Source: Calditrichaceae bacterium (GTDB lineage: Bacteria > Calditrichota > Calditrichia > RBG-13-44-9 > J075). From it: DNA of 64,000 nucleotides. The stretch is from positions 62,001-126,000 of the forward strand of contig JABWBP010000002.1 in assembly GCA_013360445.1 (NCBI GenBank). The letters run 5' to 3'. The notes beneath the pieces are model-generated. The model was not told the origin of the DNA. It saw nothing but the letters and a program-made list of their open reading frames with translations, and made no database searches. Shown one piece after another: positions 25,342 to 33,577 of this stretch. Made by a program: the position numbers and the translations under genes. Every line of letters starts with the position of its first letter. The first letter of the stretch is position 1.

Positions 25342-26910
25342 ATGTTAACCGAACACGACAGGCAAGAGATATTGGCAAGAGGAATCTCGCCGGAAGAGAT
25401 AGATGCGCAAATCGAAATATTCAAAAAAGGGATTCCCCCGGTAAAGCTGCTGCGCCCCTGCACCGCCGGCGACGGCATTACCATCATTGAAGAAGCGGAA
25501 CAGCAGCGCCTGATCGAGATATACCGCCAGGCCATGGCCGCCGGGCGGGCGATGAAGTTTGTTCCCGCTTCCGGCGCGGCCACCCGGATGTTTCAATTAT
25601 TGCTGGAAGTCAGCGCCGCCTTCCCCTCCCTGGAGGGAGCTAACCTGCGGGCGGAGGCGGAAAAGGGCAACGAGCAGGTGCGGGCATTCCTCCGCTTCTT
25701 CGCCGCCCTTGCGAAATTCCCGTTTTTTGAGGATTTGAAGGAGCATCTGCGGGCGCGCGGCCGGCGCATCAAGCGCCTTTTGGAGGAAGAAAATTACCGC
25801 GAGATTCTCGCCGTCCTGTTAGAGCCAGGGGGAATGAACTACGCCAACACCCCCAAGGCGTTGATCAAGTTCCATCAGTATGAAGACGGCGCCCGCACTC
25901 CCTTCGAAGAACATCTAATGGAAGCCGCCGGTTACACCCGCGACCGCAACGGCGTCGCTCGCATCCATTTCACGGTTTCCTTTTCACCGGATCACGAAAC
26001 CGAAGAGCTGGCCTGCCTGGAATCCCTCCGCGAACGCTATGAGCAACGGGAAGGCGTAAAATATGAGCTGACGTTCTCCTCCCAAAAACCTTCCACGGAC
26101 ACCATCGCGGTAGATTTGCAAAACTATCCGGTGCGGGAGCATGACGGGCGGCTGCACTTCCGGCCCGGGGGGCACGGGGCGCTGCTGGAAAATCTCAACG
26201 ACCTGCAAGGGGACATCATTTTCATCAAGAATATCGACAACGTGGTTCCGGACCGCCTGAAACCGCCCACCTATCATTACAAAATGGTGTTGGGGGGCTG
26301 CCTGGTGGAATTGCAGCGCCAGGTTTTCGAATACCTGCGCCTCTTAGAAGCCGGGAACGTCGATGACGCGCTTATTGCCCGCATCGCCGGTTTCGCCGCC
26401 CGGCAATTATCCATTGAGATGCCCGCCGCCGTCGCCAGCGGCTCCCGGGAGGAGCGGGCTGCATTTTTATTCTCCCGTCTCAATCGTCCCCTGCGGGTTT
26501 GCGGAATGGTGGCCAACAAGGGAGAACCGGGAGGCGGGCCGTTTTGGGTAGAACAGCCCGGGCGCGGCGCCAGCCGGCAATTGGTGGAAGCCTCCCAAAT
26601 CGACGCGGCGGATCCGCGGCAGCGAAAAATCCTGGAATCCTCCACCCATTTCAGCCCGGTGGACCTGGTCTGCGGGGTGCGGGATTACCGCGGAAATCCC
26701 TTCGACCTGCGGCAATTCCGCGATCCTCACTCCGGTTTTATTTCCCGGAAATCGAAAAACGGTTGGACCGTGAAGGCGCTGGAGCTGCCGGGATTGTGGA
26801 ACGGGAGCATGGCCTACTGGAATACCGTCTTCGTGGAAGTTCCGATTATCACCTTCAACCCGGTCAAAGCCGTCTTCGACCTGCTGCGCCCGGAACACCA
26901 GCCGGCGTAG
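25342..26910 (+). CDS. DUF4301 family protein
   Basis: A 522-residue cytosolic protein. The N-terminus (residues 1-50: LTEHDRQEILARGIS, IEIFKKGIPPVKLLRPCTAGDGI) and the segment MKFVPASGAATRMFQ match the DUF4301 family, which is widespread in Bacteroidota and related FCB phyla. GDIIFIKNIDNVVPD and YHFTVSFSPDHE-like stretches suggest a nucleotidyltransferase/UGP-like Rossmann core (an FVPASGAATRMF loop is like a sugar-nucleotide P-loop), but this is inference; the family has no established function. The length is normal. No neighbours give a clue. It is preceded by repeats and followed by a 460-bp gap. Confidence 0.75.
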   Translation: MLTEHDRQEILARGISPEEIDAQIEIFKKGIPPVKLLRPCTAGDGITIIEEAEQQRLIEIYRQAMAAGRAMKFVPASGAATRMFQLLLEVSAAFPSLEGANLRAEAEKGNEQVRAFLRFFAALAKFPFFEDLKEHLRARGRRIKRLLEEENYREILAVLLEPGGMNYANTPKALIKFHQYEDGARTPFEEHLMEAAGYTRDRNGVARIHFTVSFSPDHETEELACLESLRERYEQREGVKYELTFSSQKPSTDTIAVDLQNYPVREHDGRLHFRPGGHGALLENLNDLQGDIIFIKNIDNVVPDRLKPPTYHYKMVLGGCLVELQRQVFEYLRLLEAGNVDDALIARIAGFAARQLSIEMPAAVASGSREERAAFLFSRLNRPLRVCGMVANKGEPGGGPFWVEQPGRGASRQLVEASQIDAADPRQRKILESSTHFSPVDLVCGVRDYRGNPFDLRQFRDPHSGFISRKSKNGWTVKALELPGLWNGSMAYWNTVFVEVPIITFNPVKAVFDLLRPEHQPA

Positions 26911-27313
26911 AGCGCATAGAGCATGGAGCAGGGGGCAAATTTATCCTTTAACCTTTATCCCTTACCGGGTGGAAACTGCGAAAAATTTTCTCCCCATACG
27001 CTAAATTTGCGCGTTTCGCTGCAGCGATATACCGGCGGCGGCATCGCTCCGAAACCGGAGAGTAGCGTTTCCGCCTTCTCCCCTCCCCCGCGGGAACCTT
27101 TGCCCGGCTTGCATTTTCCGCTTCGACGCTTCAAAAAATCTAAAAAAATTCTTTCCCGGCGCTGCCGGGGGGGCACGCCAGCCGGAAATGGCAAAATGTT
27201 TGCACTTCAACCGGGAGCGCTCCGATCCGAATCGTAGATTTCTTCGGAAAGGGTTATTGGTGAGGTTAGAGAATTATCAAAAGGGTTATTTTGGCGCGAT
27301 TGCCAAAAACCTC
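26911..27313. other. Long intergenic region
   Basis: About 400 bp. Starts with words AGCGCATAGAGCATGGAGCA (26910-26929) related to the GCGCATAGCGCATGG repeat at 41.66 kb and a TTATCCTTTAACCTTTATCC patch (26940-26965). No gene or terminator could be supported; the frames open here have no coding character. Confidence 0.45.
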
Positions 27314-27342
27314 TTCACTTTTAGGGGAAATCCGTTTATAAT
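27314..27342 (+). promoter_or_regulatory. Promoter of the large lipoprotein gene
   Basis: TTCACT (27314-27319), 17-base spacer, TATAAT (27337-27342), 31 bases before the start codon; leaves a leader of about 25 bases. Confidence 0.5.
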
Positions 27343-27373
27343 ACCCGCTCACCCGGATCAATAAGGATAGAAT

Positions 27374-29479
27374 ATGACCCGTAACCTGATTACCGCCCTG
27401 TTCGGCCTCGTTTTTGGAATCCTGCTCTTTCTGCCCGCCTGCCAGTTCAAAGAACCGGTATTGCCCTCCTGGGAAAGCACTTTCCGGGTTCCTTTCTCGG
27501 TCGAAACCTTCGTCGTCGGGGAAGAGATCGTCAACGATTCCACCATTATCATTCAACCGGGAGACCTGGATTCCATCCTGTTCCTCTCCTTGAAGGATTC
27601 CCTGGTCAACTTGGAGGAAATTTCTGCCAAAGATCTCAGCGTAAAGCTCGATGACGTCAACGAAGAGGTGGGGCTGGATACCCTGGTCATTGCAACCCTG
27701 GAAACCCTGGAGATTCCCCTGGTAGCCCTGGGCGACCTTCTGCCGGAGCTAAACGGGCTGGTGGGCCTGCCGGTGACCATCCCGGATACCACCATCATCG
27801 CCCCGCCGGCGCTGGTGAATGCCGGGGACTTCCAGCGCATCCACTTTTTGAGCGGAACCATCCGGCTGCGAATCCACAATAACCTCCCCGTTCCGGTCGG
27901 CCCCAATTCCAGCGCGCCTGCGGGGCTGCATGTCGCGGTGATCAACGACAGCCTGAACGAGGTCTTCGTAGAATTGAACTTCCCCCAGACCATCCTGCCC
28001 GGGCAAACCGCGCAGGCGGAAGCAGAGATTCAAAACCGCTGGCTCTATTCCCCGCTGCGCATCGAATACCACATTCCCATCGCCCAGGCCACCACGGTGA
28101 CCATCACCAACGCGCTGTTGGACACCGCCGGGGTGGCCATCGCCCTGGAGTTGGAGAATATCCGCGCCGATGAAGCCCTGGCGGTGTTGGGGCAGCAGAA
28201 CTATTCCGAAGTCATCAAGCTTAGCTACGATGGGGAGCACCGCCTGCGCAGCGCGGAGATCGAGCGCGGGCAGATGCAGATCACCTTCACCAACCACACC
28301 GCCCTCGATACCGACATGAAGGTCAAAATTCCCGCCCTGCGCTCCGCCGCCAACGATACTTTCATGGCCGAAATTCAACTGCCGGCGGGGGGTACCACGC
28401 CGCTCTCGCTGCAATTCGACGACTACACCATCAGCAATCCCCGCTTTCCGGGGGCCTTCCTGGATACCCTGGAGCTGATTTTAGACGCCGCCACCGCAGC
28501 GCAAAACCAGATTATCCATATCCGCAGCAGCGACAGGATCGCGCTGCAAATTCTCTCCGATTCCCTGGTATTCAAGGCGTTTTCGGGATTTTTGGGAGCG
28601 GATTCGCTCCTTTTTGATCCCTTCCAGGCCGACAGCATCGCCGATTACCAGGGATTCGACGAAGGCATCGAGCTGAGCCAGGCCTATTTGAATTTGAAGC
28701 TCTACAGCGAGGTTCTCATTCAGAATTTGCTGGCGGATTTGACCATCACCGGCTACCACGAAAATGAGCAGGGAATGATCACCGATTCCGCGGCGATCGT
28801 CCTGCGGGATCGCGCCTTCAGCGGCGGGCATCCCGGCCAGCCCGGAATTACCGAGATCGTGCTCAACGACCAGTCGATTGTGGATTTCCTGAATATTCTG
28901 CCCACTTCCCTGCGCATCGAAGGCATGGTCAAAGTCTCCGGGGAGGCGGCCATTGCCCGGGGCGACCGCATCTGGCTGGATTACTATTTCGAGACGCCCT
29001 TTAAAGTGCGGATCACTTCCCTCGCGAGCATCGAAGGGGAGGTGGATTCGCTCACCAACGCGGACGTGGATTCCCTGCTGCGCGACGCCGCGGAGAACAA
29101 CATCCTCGACGCCAACTTAGAATTCACCCTGACCAACCACACGCCCCTGGGGGGAACGATACGCTTCATTTTGACCGCGGACGCCGCGGACACCAACATT
29201 TTCGACGATGATTATGACACCTCGCGGGTGATCATCCGGGAGATTGCCGTGGCGCCCGCCCCCACCGACCCGCTAAGCGGGTTTGTAACCGCTCCCCGGC
29301 TGAACGCCATTACCGAGCACCTCAACCGCCGGGAGATCCAACTCTTCAGCGAGCCGCCGCTGCGCTACGGGTACGTGCTGCGGGTGCAAAATACCCCCGG
29401 ATTTGTTACCCTGCGCTACACCGACTACGTGGGCATCCGCGGCAGCGCCTTTTTGCGGGTGCTGGTGGAGGATGAGTGA
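27374..29479 (+). CDS. Large lipoprotein of unknown function
   Basis: A 701-residue lipoprotein: signal peptide with LLFLPAC lipobox, acylated Cys at residue 23. The mature protein is beta-rich and acidic, with recurring segments of the kind 'ITNALLDTAG', 'FTNHTALDTDMKVKIP' and 'LTNHTPLGGTIRFIL', suggesting repeated beta-sandwich domains of roughly 130-150 residues. No Cys other than the lipid anchor was noticed. I do not recognise a named family; similar large lipoproteins are common in KSB1/Calditrichota-type genomes. AAGGA lies 6 bases before ATG. Its stop codon overlaps the start of the small 42-bp-repeat ORF (TGATG), implying coupled translation. Confidence 0.75.
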   Translation: MTRNLITALFGLVFGILLFLPACQFKEPVLPSWESTFRVPFSVETFVVGEEIVNDSTIIIQPGDLDSILFLSLKDSLVNLEEISAKDLSVKLDDVNEEVGLDTLVIATLETLEIPLVALGDLLPELNGLVGLPVTIPDTTIIAPPALVNAGDFQRIHFLSGTIRLRIHNNLPVPVGPNSSAPAGLHVAVINDSLNEVFVELNFPQTILPGQTAQAEAEIQNRWLYSPLRIEYHIPIAQATTVTITNALLDTAGVAIALELENIRADEALAVLGQQNYSEVIKLSYDGEHRLRSAEIERGQMQITFTNHTALDTDMKVKIPALRSAANDTFMAEIQLPAGGTTPLSLQFDDYTISNPRFPGAFLDTLELILDAATAAQNQIIHIRSSDRIALQILSDSLVFKAFSGFLGADSLLFDPFQADSIADYQGFDEGIELSQAYLNLKLYSEVLIQNLLADLTITGYHENEQGMITDSAAIVLRDRAFSGGHPGQPGITEIVLNDQSIVDFLNILPTSLRIEGMVKVSGEAAIARGDRIWLDYYFETPFKVRITSLASIEGEVDSLTNADVDSLLRDAAENNILDANLEFTLTNHTPLGGTIRFILTADAADTNIFDDDYDTSRVIIREIAVAPAPTDPLSGFVTAPRLNAITEHLNRREIQLFSEPPLRYGYVLRVQNTPGFVTLRYTDYVGIRGSAFLRVLVEDE

Positions 29480-29847
29480 TGGTTGCGTGTTCGGATCGCG
29501 CCGGCATGGAGCGTCCCCCCCGGGGCATTGACCGGGATGCGCCGTTGTCCGGATTTTCGGAACAGGGCGCGGAACGCTTAGAATGCCGTTCCGAATTTTC
29601 AGAATGCGATTTCAAACGATTGGGCATGCTTTCCGAATTTCCGGAATGCGATTCCAACTGTTTAGACATGCTTTCCGAATATACAGAATACGGTTCTAAA
29701 CATTTAGACATGCCTTCCGGGTTTTCGGAATACGGTTCCAAACGTTTAGATACGCTTTCCGAATTTTCGGAAACCCATTCTAACCGGTTTTACCCCTATT
29801 CCGAATTTTGGGAAAAGGAAGTTTCTGATATAAGAAACCTGCGTTGA
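29479..29847 (+). CDS. Small ORF with 14-residue tandem repeats, translation-coupled
   Basis: A possible 122-residue product. ATG 29479 overlaps the upstream stop codon as TGATG, and GGAGG lies 7 bases before it within the end of the lipoprotein gene, so translation is plausible. From residue 24 on it consists of seven 14-residue units of the type RLDMLSEFSECGSK. The repeats are exact multiples of three and free of stops, but units differ at many amino-acid positions and the opposite strand is open as well, so selection for a protein is uncertain. Codons are AT-richer than in neighbours. No signal peptide or known domain. Confidence 0.35.
   Translation: MVACSDRAGMERPPRGIDRDAPLSGFSEQGAERLECRSEFSECDFKRLGMLSEFPECDSNCLDMLSEYTEYGSKHLDMPSGFSEYGSKRLDTLSEFSETHSNRFYPYSEFWEKEVSDIRNLR
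29547..29821. repeat. 42-bp tandem repeat, about 6.5 units
   Basis: Units in perfect 42-base register begin at 29547, 29589, 29631, 29673, 29715, 29757 and 29799 (partial). Each starts with a near-palindrome TTCCGAATTTTCGGAA and continues TACGGTTCCAAACGTTTAGA. Units are 60-85% alike by eye. There are no unique spacers, so it is not a CRISPR array. Confidence 0.9.
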
Positions 29848-29887
29848 AAGTTTCCGGATAAAGAAACTTGTTTCTCTATGCAGAAAC
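29821..29887. other. Three consecutive GTTTC...GAAAC hairpins
   Basis: GTTTCT-N6-AGAAAC (29821-29838), AAGTTTC-N8-GAAACTT (29848-29869) and GTTTCT-N6-AGAAAC (29870-29887) follow the 42-bp repeats directly. They may be a multi-hairpin transcript end or degraded extra repeat units. The remaining bases to 30039 show no further feature except a GTTAGGT at 29922. Confidence 0.6.
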
Positions 29888-30039
29888 ATTAAATTGGGGA
29901 AGTCTGATTGCTTGATACTATGTTAGGTCAGCATCAGCGGATGGCGATGTGGGAATTCAGATAGTTTCGAGAAGATCATTTACATGAGTTATATTATTGT
30001 GCTTTATTCTGGAGGAAAGAAAAGCAGAAAGGGAGTAAA

Positions 30040-30312
30040 ATGCCGCCGGTTTCACATCCATTCAAAAAGGGCGCGCTGGTTATTCTGATGAATTACAACG
30101 ATCACGATCCACCTCACGTTCATGTCAAGTATCAAGGGGATGTGCGAAGTTATCGAATTGAAATCAAAAACCGAAAATGGATGAAACCTGGCAAAGAACT
30201 ATCCCCCAAACTGAGGAAGATGGTAGAAAGTTGGGTAGAAGCTCATGAAGAAGATTTATTAGAACAATGGGAAAATGCCCGAAATAATCGACCGGTTTCA
30301 ATAGTAGGATAA
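30040..30312 (+). CDS. DUF4160 protein, putative toxin-antitoxin component
   Basis: A 90-residue protein with the DUF4160 signature YNDHDPPHVHVKYQG near the N-terminus, followed by basic IEIKNRKWMKPGKELSPKL and a C-terminal helix LVEAHEEDLLEQWENA. DUF4160 genes are usually paired with DUF2442 genes, as here (6-base gap), and such pairs are predicted toxin-antitoxin modules; activity is not proven. AAAGGGAG precedes ATG. Base composition is more AT-rich than neighbouring genes, which fits acquisition by transfer. Confidence 0.8.
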   Translation: MPPVSHPFKKGALVILMNYNDHDPPHVHVKYQGDVRSYRIEIKNRKWMKPGKELSPKLRKMVESWVEAHEEDLLEQWENARNNRPVSIVG

Positions 30313-30318
30313 ACAATT

Positions 30319-30711
30319 ATGAAATGGCAAGAATGGTTAGAATTAGCGAGAAACGAGGCCTTTTGGGAAGGCCATGAAGAAAGAGGTTTGTTGAAAGCGG
30401 AATATATTCGCGATTACGTATTGCGCTTGTGGTTTGAAGAAGCGATGGATGTATCGATCTATGAACTGGATTTTTACCCCTTAATTATGGAAGAAGAGCC
30501 GGGGGAAGTATTGTTGGCGCTAAGAGATAAGAAACGCTTTCAGTTGGTGGAGGGTAACTATGCCTTAATATGGCCGAATCCTGAAACCGGAGCCTACGAT
30601 GAAAAAGCAATAGATATAGCGCCGGAGTGCATTCGATTCTTCTGTGAGAAGTATGGGAAAAAGTTGAAAGTATCTAATAAATCAGTTGTTGGCCACCAAA
30701 CGCCGGCCTAA
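30319..30711 (+). CDS. DUF2442-like partner protein
   Basis: A 130-residue protein. Its middle carries the DUF2442 pattern: AEYIRDYVLRLWFEEAM, a linker, LLALRDKKRFQLVEGNYALIWPNPE and then DIAPECIRFFCEKYG. It is 30-50 residues longer than typical DUF2442 proteins, with an N-terminal MKWQEWLELARNEAFWEGHEERG extension. With the upstream DUF4160 gene it forms a compact two-gene cassette. The stop codon TAA lies inside a GCCTAAC heptamer that resembles an integron attC end. Confidence 0.7.
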   Translation: MKWQEWLELARNEAFWEGHEERGLLKAEYIRDYVLRLWFEEAMDVSIYELDFYPLIMEEEPGEVLLALRDKKRFQLVEGNYALIWPNPETGAYDEKAIDIAPECIRFFCEKYGKKLKVSNKSVVGHQTPA

Positions 30712-30760
30712 CACTGCAGCCGGCCGACGCCTCCGGTAAGCGCCTTTGAAGGAGTTAAGG
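30706..30760 (+). other. attC-like sequence after the DUF4160/DUF2442 pair
   Basis: GCCTAAC (30706-30712) fits the RYYYAAC core of attC sites and is followed by CTGCAGCCGGCCGACGC, a typical first-arm sequence. The expected complementary arm and a GTTRRRY end are not clear; GTTAAGG at 30754-30760 matches six of seven positions. GTTAGGT (29922-29928) before the pair matches GTTRRRY fully. Either a decayed cassette boundary or chance. The rest to 30880 shows nothing. Confidence 0.25.
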
Positions 30761-30880
30761 GGTGGAGTCAGGTTGGTCATGTTTACGCAGTTTGGCAGCA
30801 GATGGCGGCGCGGTTGATGCCCGTGTTATCCACCATCCCCCGAAAGGGCAAACCGTATCCAATATCGAGTATCGAATGAT

Positions 30881-32167
30881 ATGATAAAACAACTCTATAA
30901 TCTCGCAGCAATTTTTCTGATCCTGGGAATCGGCCAATCCCTTCCCGGCCAGCAGGCCTTCGACGCCCGGGCGGCCGGAATGGCCTTCAGCAACGGCGCG
31001 GATACCCGCGGGCTGCAATCCGTGGGGCTGAACCCCGCCACCCTGGCCCTGAAAAACGATTTCAAATTCGAGTTCAATCTGTTCTCCGTGAACGCCACCG
31101 CCAACAATAACAGCTTCCGCAAAAGCCAGTACGATGAATACTTTACCACCGGCAAGCGGCTTACTTCCCGGGACATCCAGGACATTCTCAACTCCATACC
31201 GGAAAAGGGGCTGCGGGTGGATGGGTTCGCCCGGGTCAATACGCTGGCCTTCTATATGCCCAATTTCAGCATCTCCTTCGTGGGAATGGGAGTGGCAACG
31301 GCCACGGTTCCCCGCAGCGCCTTCGAACTGCCGCTGAACGGAAACGGCGATCCGGGCCGGGTTTACAACCTGGACAATGCCGACGGCGGCGACTGGGTGG
31401 GAACGGGCGTGGTGATGAGCGGGGCGCTGCCGCTCTGGTCGAGGCCGGAGGCAACCCTGGATTTCTTTTCCCTGGGGGCGACGGTTAAATATATCACCGG
31501 TTATCACTACATTCAGGTCGAAAAATCCGCCGGGCAATTGCGGGATTTCAGCCTAGCGGCCAATGATCCCTATGTTTATTTGAACGGGGAGATGGAGATA
31601 TTCTCTTCCGAGGGCGGCAAAGGGTTTGGAGCGGACTTCGGGGCGCTGGCCACCTTCGATGAAAAATTCACCGTCGGATTGACGGTGCTCAACCTGGCCA
31701 GCAGCATAAAATGGAACGTGCGCACGGAAAAACAGCTTCTCTCCATTCGCGGCGACAGCCTCAGCCTCCCCAACCGGGTGCAGGATAGCCTGATCGTGCA
31801 CCGGGATACCACGGTTTCCATCGGCTCTTTCGGCAGCCGCCTGCCCACGGTGTTGGACCTCGCCCTGGCCTACCGCGCCAGCCAACATTTTTTGCTGGCG
31901 GCGGAGTATGAGCAGGGGCTGAACGACCGGATGGGCGGCACCACCCGCGCCCGGGTTGCGGCGGGATTGGAATATACCGGCCTCCCCGTGCTCCCCCTGC
32001 GAGCCGGTTTCACCTACGGGGCGCAAACCGGCTCCTCCCTGGCGTTGGGATTCGGCGTCGATCTGAAAAATTGGTACCTCGATTTCGCCTACCTGAACCA
32101 CGGCAGCGTCATTTTAGGGGATTTCAAAGGAATGGGGCTGGCGATTTCCTCGCGGCTGCGGTTTTGA
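30881..32167 (+). CDS. PorV/DUF5723-like outer-membrane beta-barrel protein
   Basis: A 428-residue outer-membrane protein with a signal peptide (residues 1-24). FDARAAGMAFSNGADTRGLQSVGLNPATLAL is the opening seen in FadL-like PorV/PorQ and DUF5723 barrels of FCB bacteria (split here: AAGMAFSNGADTRGLQSVGL and NPATLAL). Alternating strands follow, for example LAFYMPNFSISFVGMGVA and FGADFGALATFDEKFTVGLTVLN, and the chain ends in a strand with terminal Phe (SSRLRF), a barrel-assembly signal. PorV-type proteins serve the T9SS or transport hydrophobic compounds; which applies here is unknown. Confidence 0.8.
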   Translation: MIKQLYNLAAIFLILGIGQSLPGQQAFDARAAGMAFSNGADTRGLQSVGLNPATLALKNDFKFEFNLFSVNATANNNSFRKSQYDEYFTTGKRLTSRDIQDILNSIPEKGLRVDGFARVNTLAFYMPNFSISFVGMGVATATVPRSAFELPLNGNGDPGRVYNLDNADGGDWVGTGVVMSGALPLWSRPEATLDFFSLGATVKYITGYHYIQVEKSAGQLRDFSLAANDPYVYLNGEMEIFSSEGGKGFGADFGALATFDEKFTVGLTVLNLASSIKWNVRTEKQLLSIRGDSLSLPNRVQDSLIVHRDTTVSIGSFGSRLPTVLDLALAYRASQHFLLAAEYEQGLNDRMGGTTRARVAAGLEYTGLPVLPLRAGFTYGAQTGSSLALGFGVDLKNWYLDFAYLNHGSVILGDFKGMGLAISSRLRF

Positions 32168-32194
32168 GAAGACAGTTAAACCGGGAAGGTTTAA

Positions 32195-32289
32195 TCCCGA
32201 CAAATTCACATGGATGTGAATGTATTTGTCGGGAGAGCAGGTGTTGATTTGCCTTTACTCCTCTGCCCTTGCAAAACTGAAGTTTTGCA
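32195..32289. repeat. Two hairpins between convergent genes
   Basis: TCCCGACAAAT (32195-32205) pairs with ATTTGTCGGGA (32224-32234) around CACATGGATGTG, and TGCAAAA-CTGAAG-TTTTGCA spans 32270-32289. The second has the same stem as the hairpin at 22617 with the loop on the other strand. They may end the upstream transcript, though no T tract follows. Confidence 0.6.
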
Positions 32290-32325
32290 CTCCGGCTCAA
32301 TGCTCACTTGCATATTACCTACTGC

Positions 32326-33393
32326 TCAAAACATCTCTAACTGCTCTCCCGGCCTGCGGAAGTTCGCCGTGGAGAGGTGCGGGCCCCGCCCGGTAATGCC
32401 GGCCTTGCGGCAGGCCAGCTTGAACATGTCGTGAATCTGCTCCGCGAAAATCCCCTCCCCCCTCATGCGCTCGTAAAAACGGCTGTCGTTCAGCTTCCCG
32501 CCCCGCACCGCTTTGATGCGGTTCAAAATTTTATCCTTGCGATCCGGCAAATGCCGCTCCAGCCAATCCACGAACAGCTCCTTTACGCTGTAGGGCAGCC
32601 GCAGCATGGTATGGCCGGCGTATTGCGCCCCGGCGTTCGCCGCCGCCTGCACGATCTGCGGAATCTCATGGTCGGTGAGGCCGGGAATGACCGGCGAAAC
32701 CATCACCCCCGCGGGGACGCCGGCGGCGTGCAGTTGCCTGATGGCCTCCAGTCGCCGTTCCGGGTGAGAGGTGCGCGGCTCCAGGATTCGCGCCAGGTCC
32801 CCGTCCAGCGTGGTAATGGAAATGAACACCGCGGCCGCCTGGTAACGCGCCAGCTCTTGCAGCAGGTCGATGTCCCGGGTGACCAGGAAATTCTTGGTGA
32901 CGATCCCCACGGGATTGCGGAATTCCGCTAACACTTCTAAACAGCGGCGGGTGAGTTGCAGGCGGCGTTCCACCGGCTGGTAGGCGTCGGTGTTGCCGGA
33001 AAGGCCGATCACCTGCGGTTTCCATTTGCGGGAAGAAAGCTCCCGGCGCAGCAGTTCCGGGGCTTTTTCCTTGACGAAGATTTTAGTCTCGAAGTCCAGT
33101 CCCGCGGAAAGCTCGAAATATTCATGGCTGGGGCGGGCGTAGCAGTAAACACAGCCGTGCTCGCAGCCGCGGTAGGGATTGATCCCGGCGTTGAAGCCCA
33201 CGTCGGGGCTGTCGTTGTAGGTGATGATGGTTTTGGAAGCGTCTTTGTAAAACTCCGTGCGGGGGGAGGGGGCCTCTTCTTCCAAATACTCATCCGCGGG
33301 AAGAATCTCCACGGGCACGAAGCGGTTGGGAGGGTTGATGCCTGCCCCGCGCCCGGTTCGCTTGCGGTAAGGTTTTGGTGCGGATTTATCCAT
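32326..33393 (-). CDS. PA0069-family radical SAM protein
   Basis: A 355-residue radical SAM protein of the PA0069/spore-photoproduct-lyase-like group. RGAGINPPNRF at the N-terminus and NPYRGCEHGCVYCYARPSH, with the cluster cysteines C-x3-C-x2-C, are diagnostic. Further marks are LSGNTDAYQPVER, FISITTLD and the C-terminal KAGITGRGPHLSTANFRRP. The family is often fused or linked to DNA repair genes but its reaction is unknown. ATG at 33393 gives the usual family N-terminus; the frame is open for 20 more codons upstream. Confidence 0.88.
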   Translation of the reverse strand: MDKSAPKPYRKRTGRGAGINPPNRFVPVEILPADEYLEEEAPSPRTEFYKDASKTIITYNDSPDVGFNAGINPYRGCEHGCVYCYARPSHEYFELSAGLDFETKIFVKEKAPELLRRELSSRKWKPQVIGLSGNTDAYQPVERRLQLTRRCLEVLAEFRNPVGIVTKNFLVTRDIDLLQELARYQAAAVFISITTLDGDLARILEPRTSHPERRLEAIRQLHAAGVPAGVMVSPVIPGLTDHEIPQIVQAAANAGAQYAGHTMLRLPYSVKELFVDWLERHLPDRKDKILNRIKAVRGGKLNDSRFYERMRGEGIFAEQIHDMFKLACRKAGITGRGPHLSTANFRRPGEQLEMF

Positions 33394-33419
33394 AATGCGA
33401 TGCGGTAGAGATCTCAAAT

Positions 33420-33577
33420 TAGTAGGCAGCCGCGTAAGCGGTGGCTTCGCCATAGGCCGTAGGCAAGTAGGCAGTAGGCAATTCCAATCATCAGGTTGCC
33501 TATTGCTTACAGCCTCCTGCCCCTGCTCCTGCCCCCATAATTGTCAATTGTCAATTGGCAATTACCAATTGCCAATT
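33420..33577. repeat. Word-repeat patch (GTAGGCA and CAATTG families)
   Basis: GTAGGCAAGTAGGCAGTAGGC (in parts, 33461-33480) with mirrored GCCTATTGCTTACAG and CTGCCCCTGCTCCTGCC; then AATTGTCAATTG and CAATTACCAATTGCCAATT (33539-33577). The words match those at 22.6 and 25.1 kb. The patch lies between two minus-strand genes. Confidence 0.65.

Noticed and set aside
29406-29741. Minus-strand open frame across the 42-bp repeats
   Set aside because: Open only because the repeat has no stops in that frame; no ribosome site and it overlaps the end of the lipoprotein gene antisense.
29547-29821. 42-bp repeats as a CRISPR array
   Set aside because: Units are directly contiguous and diverged, with no unique spacers and no cas genes nearby.
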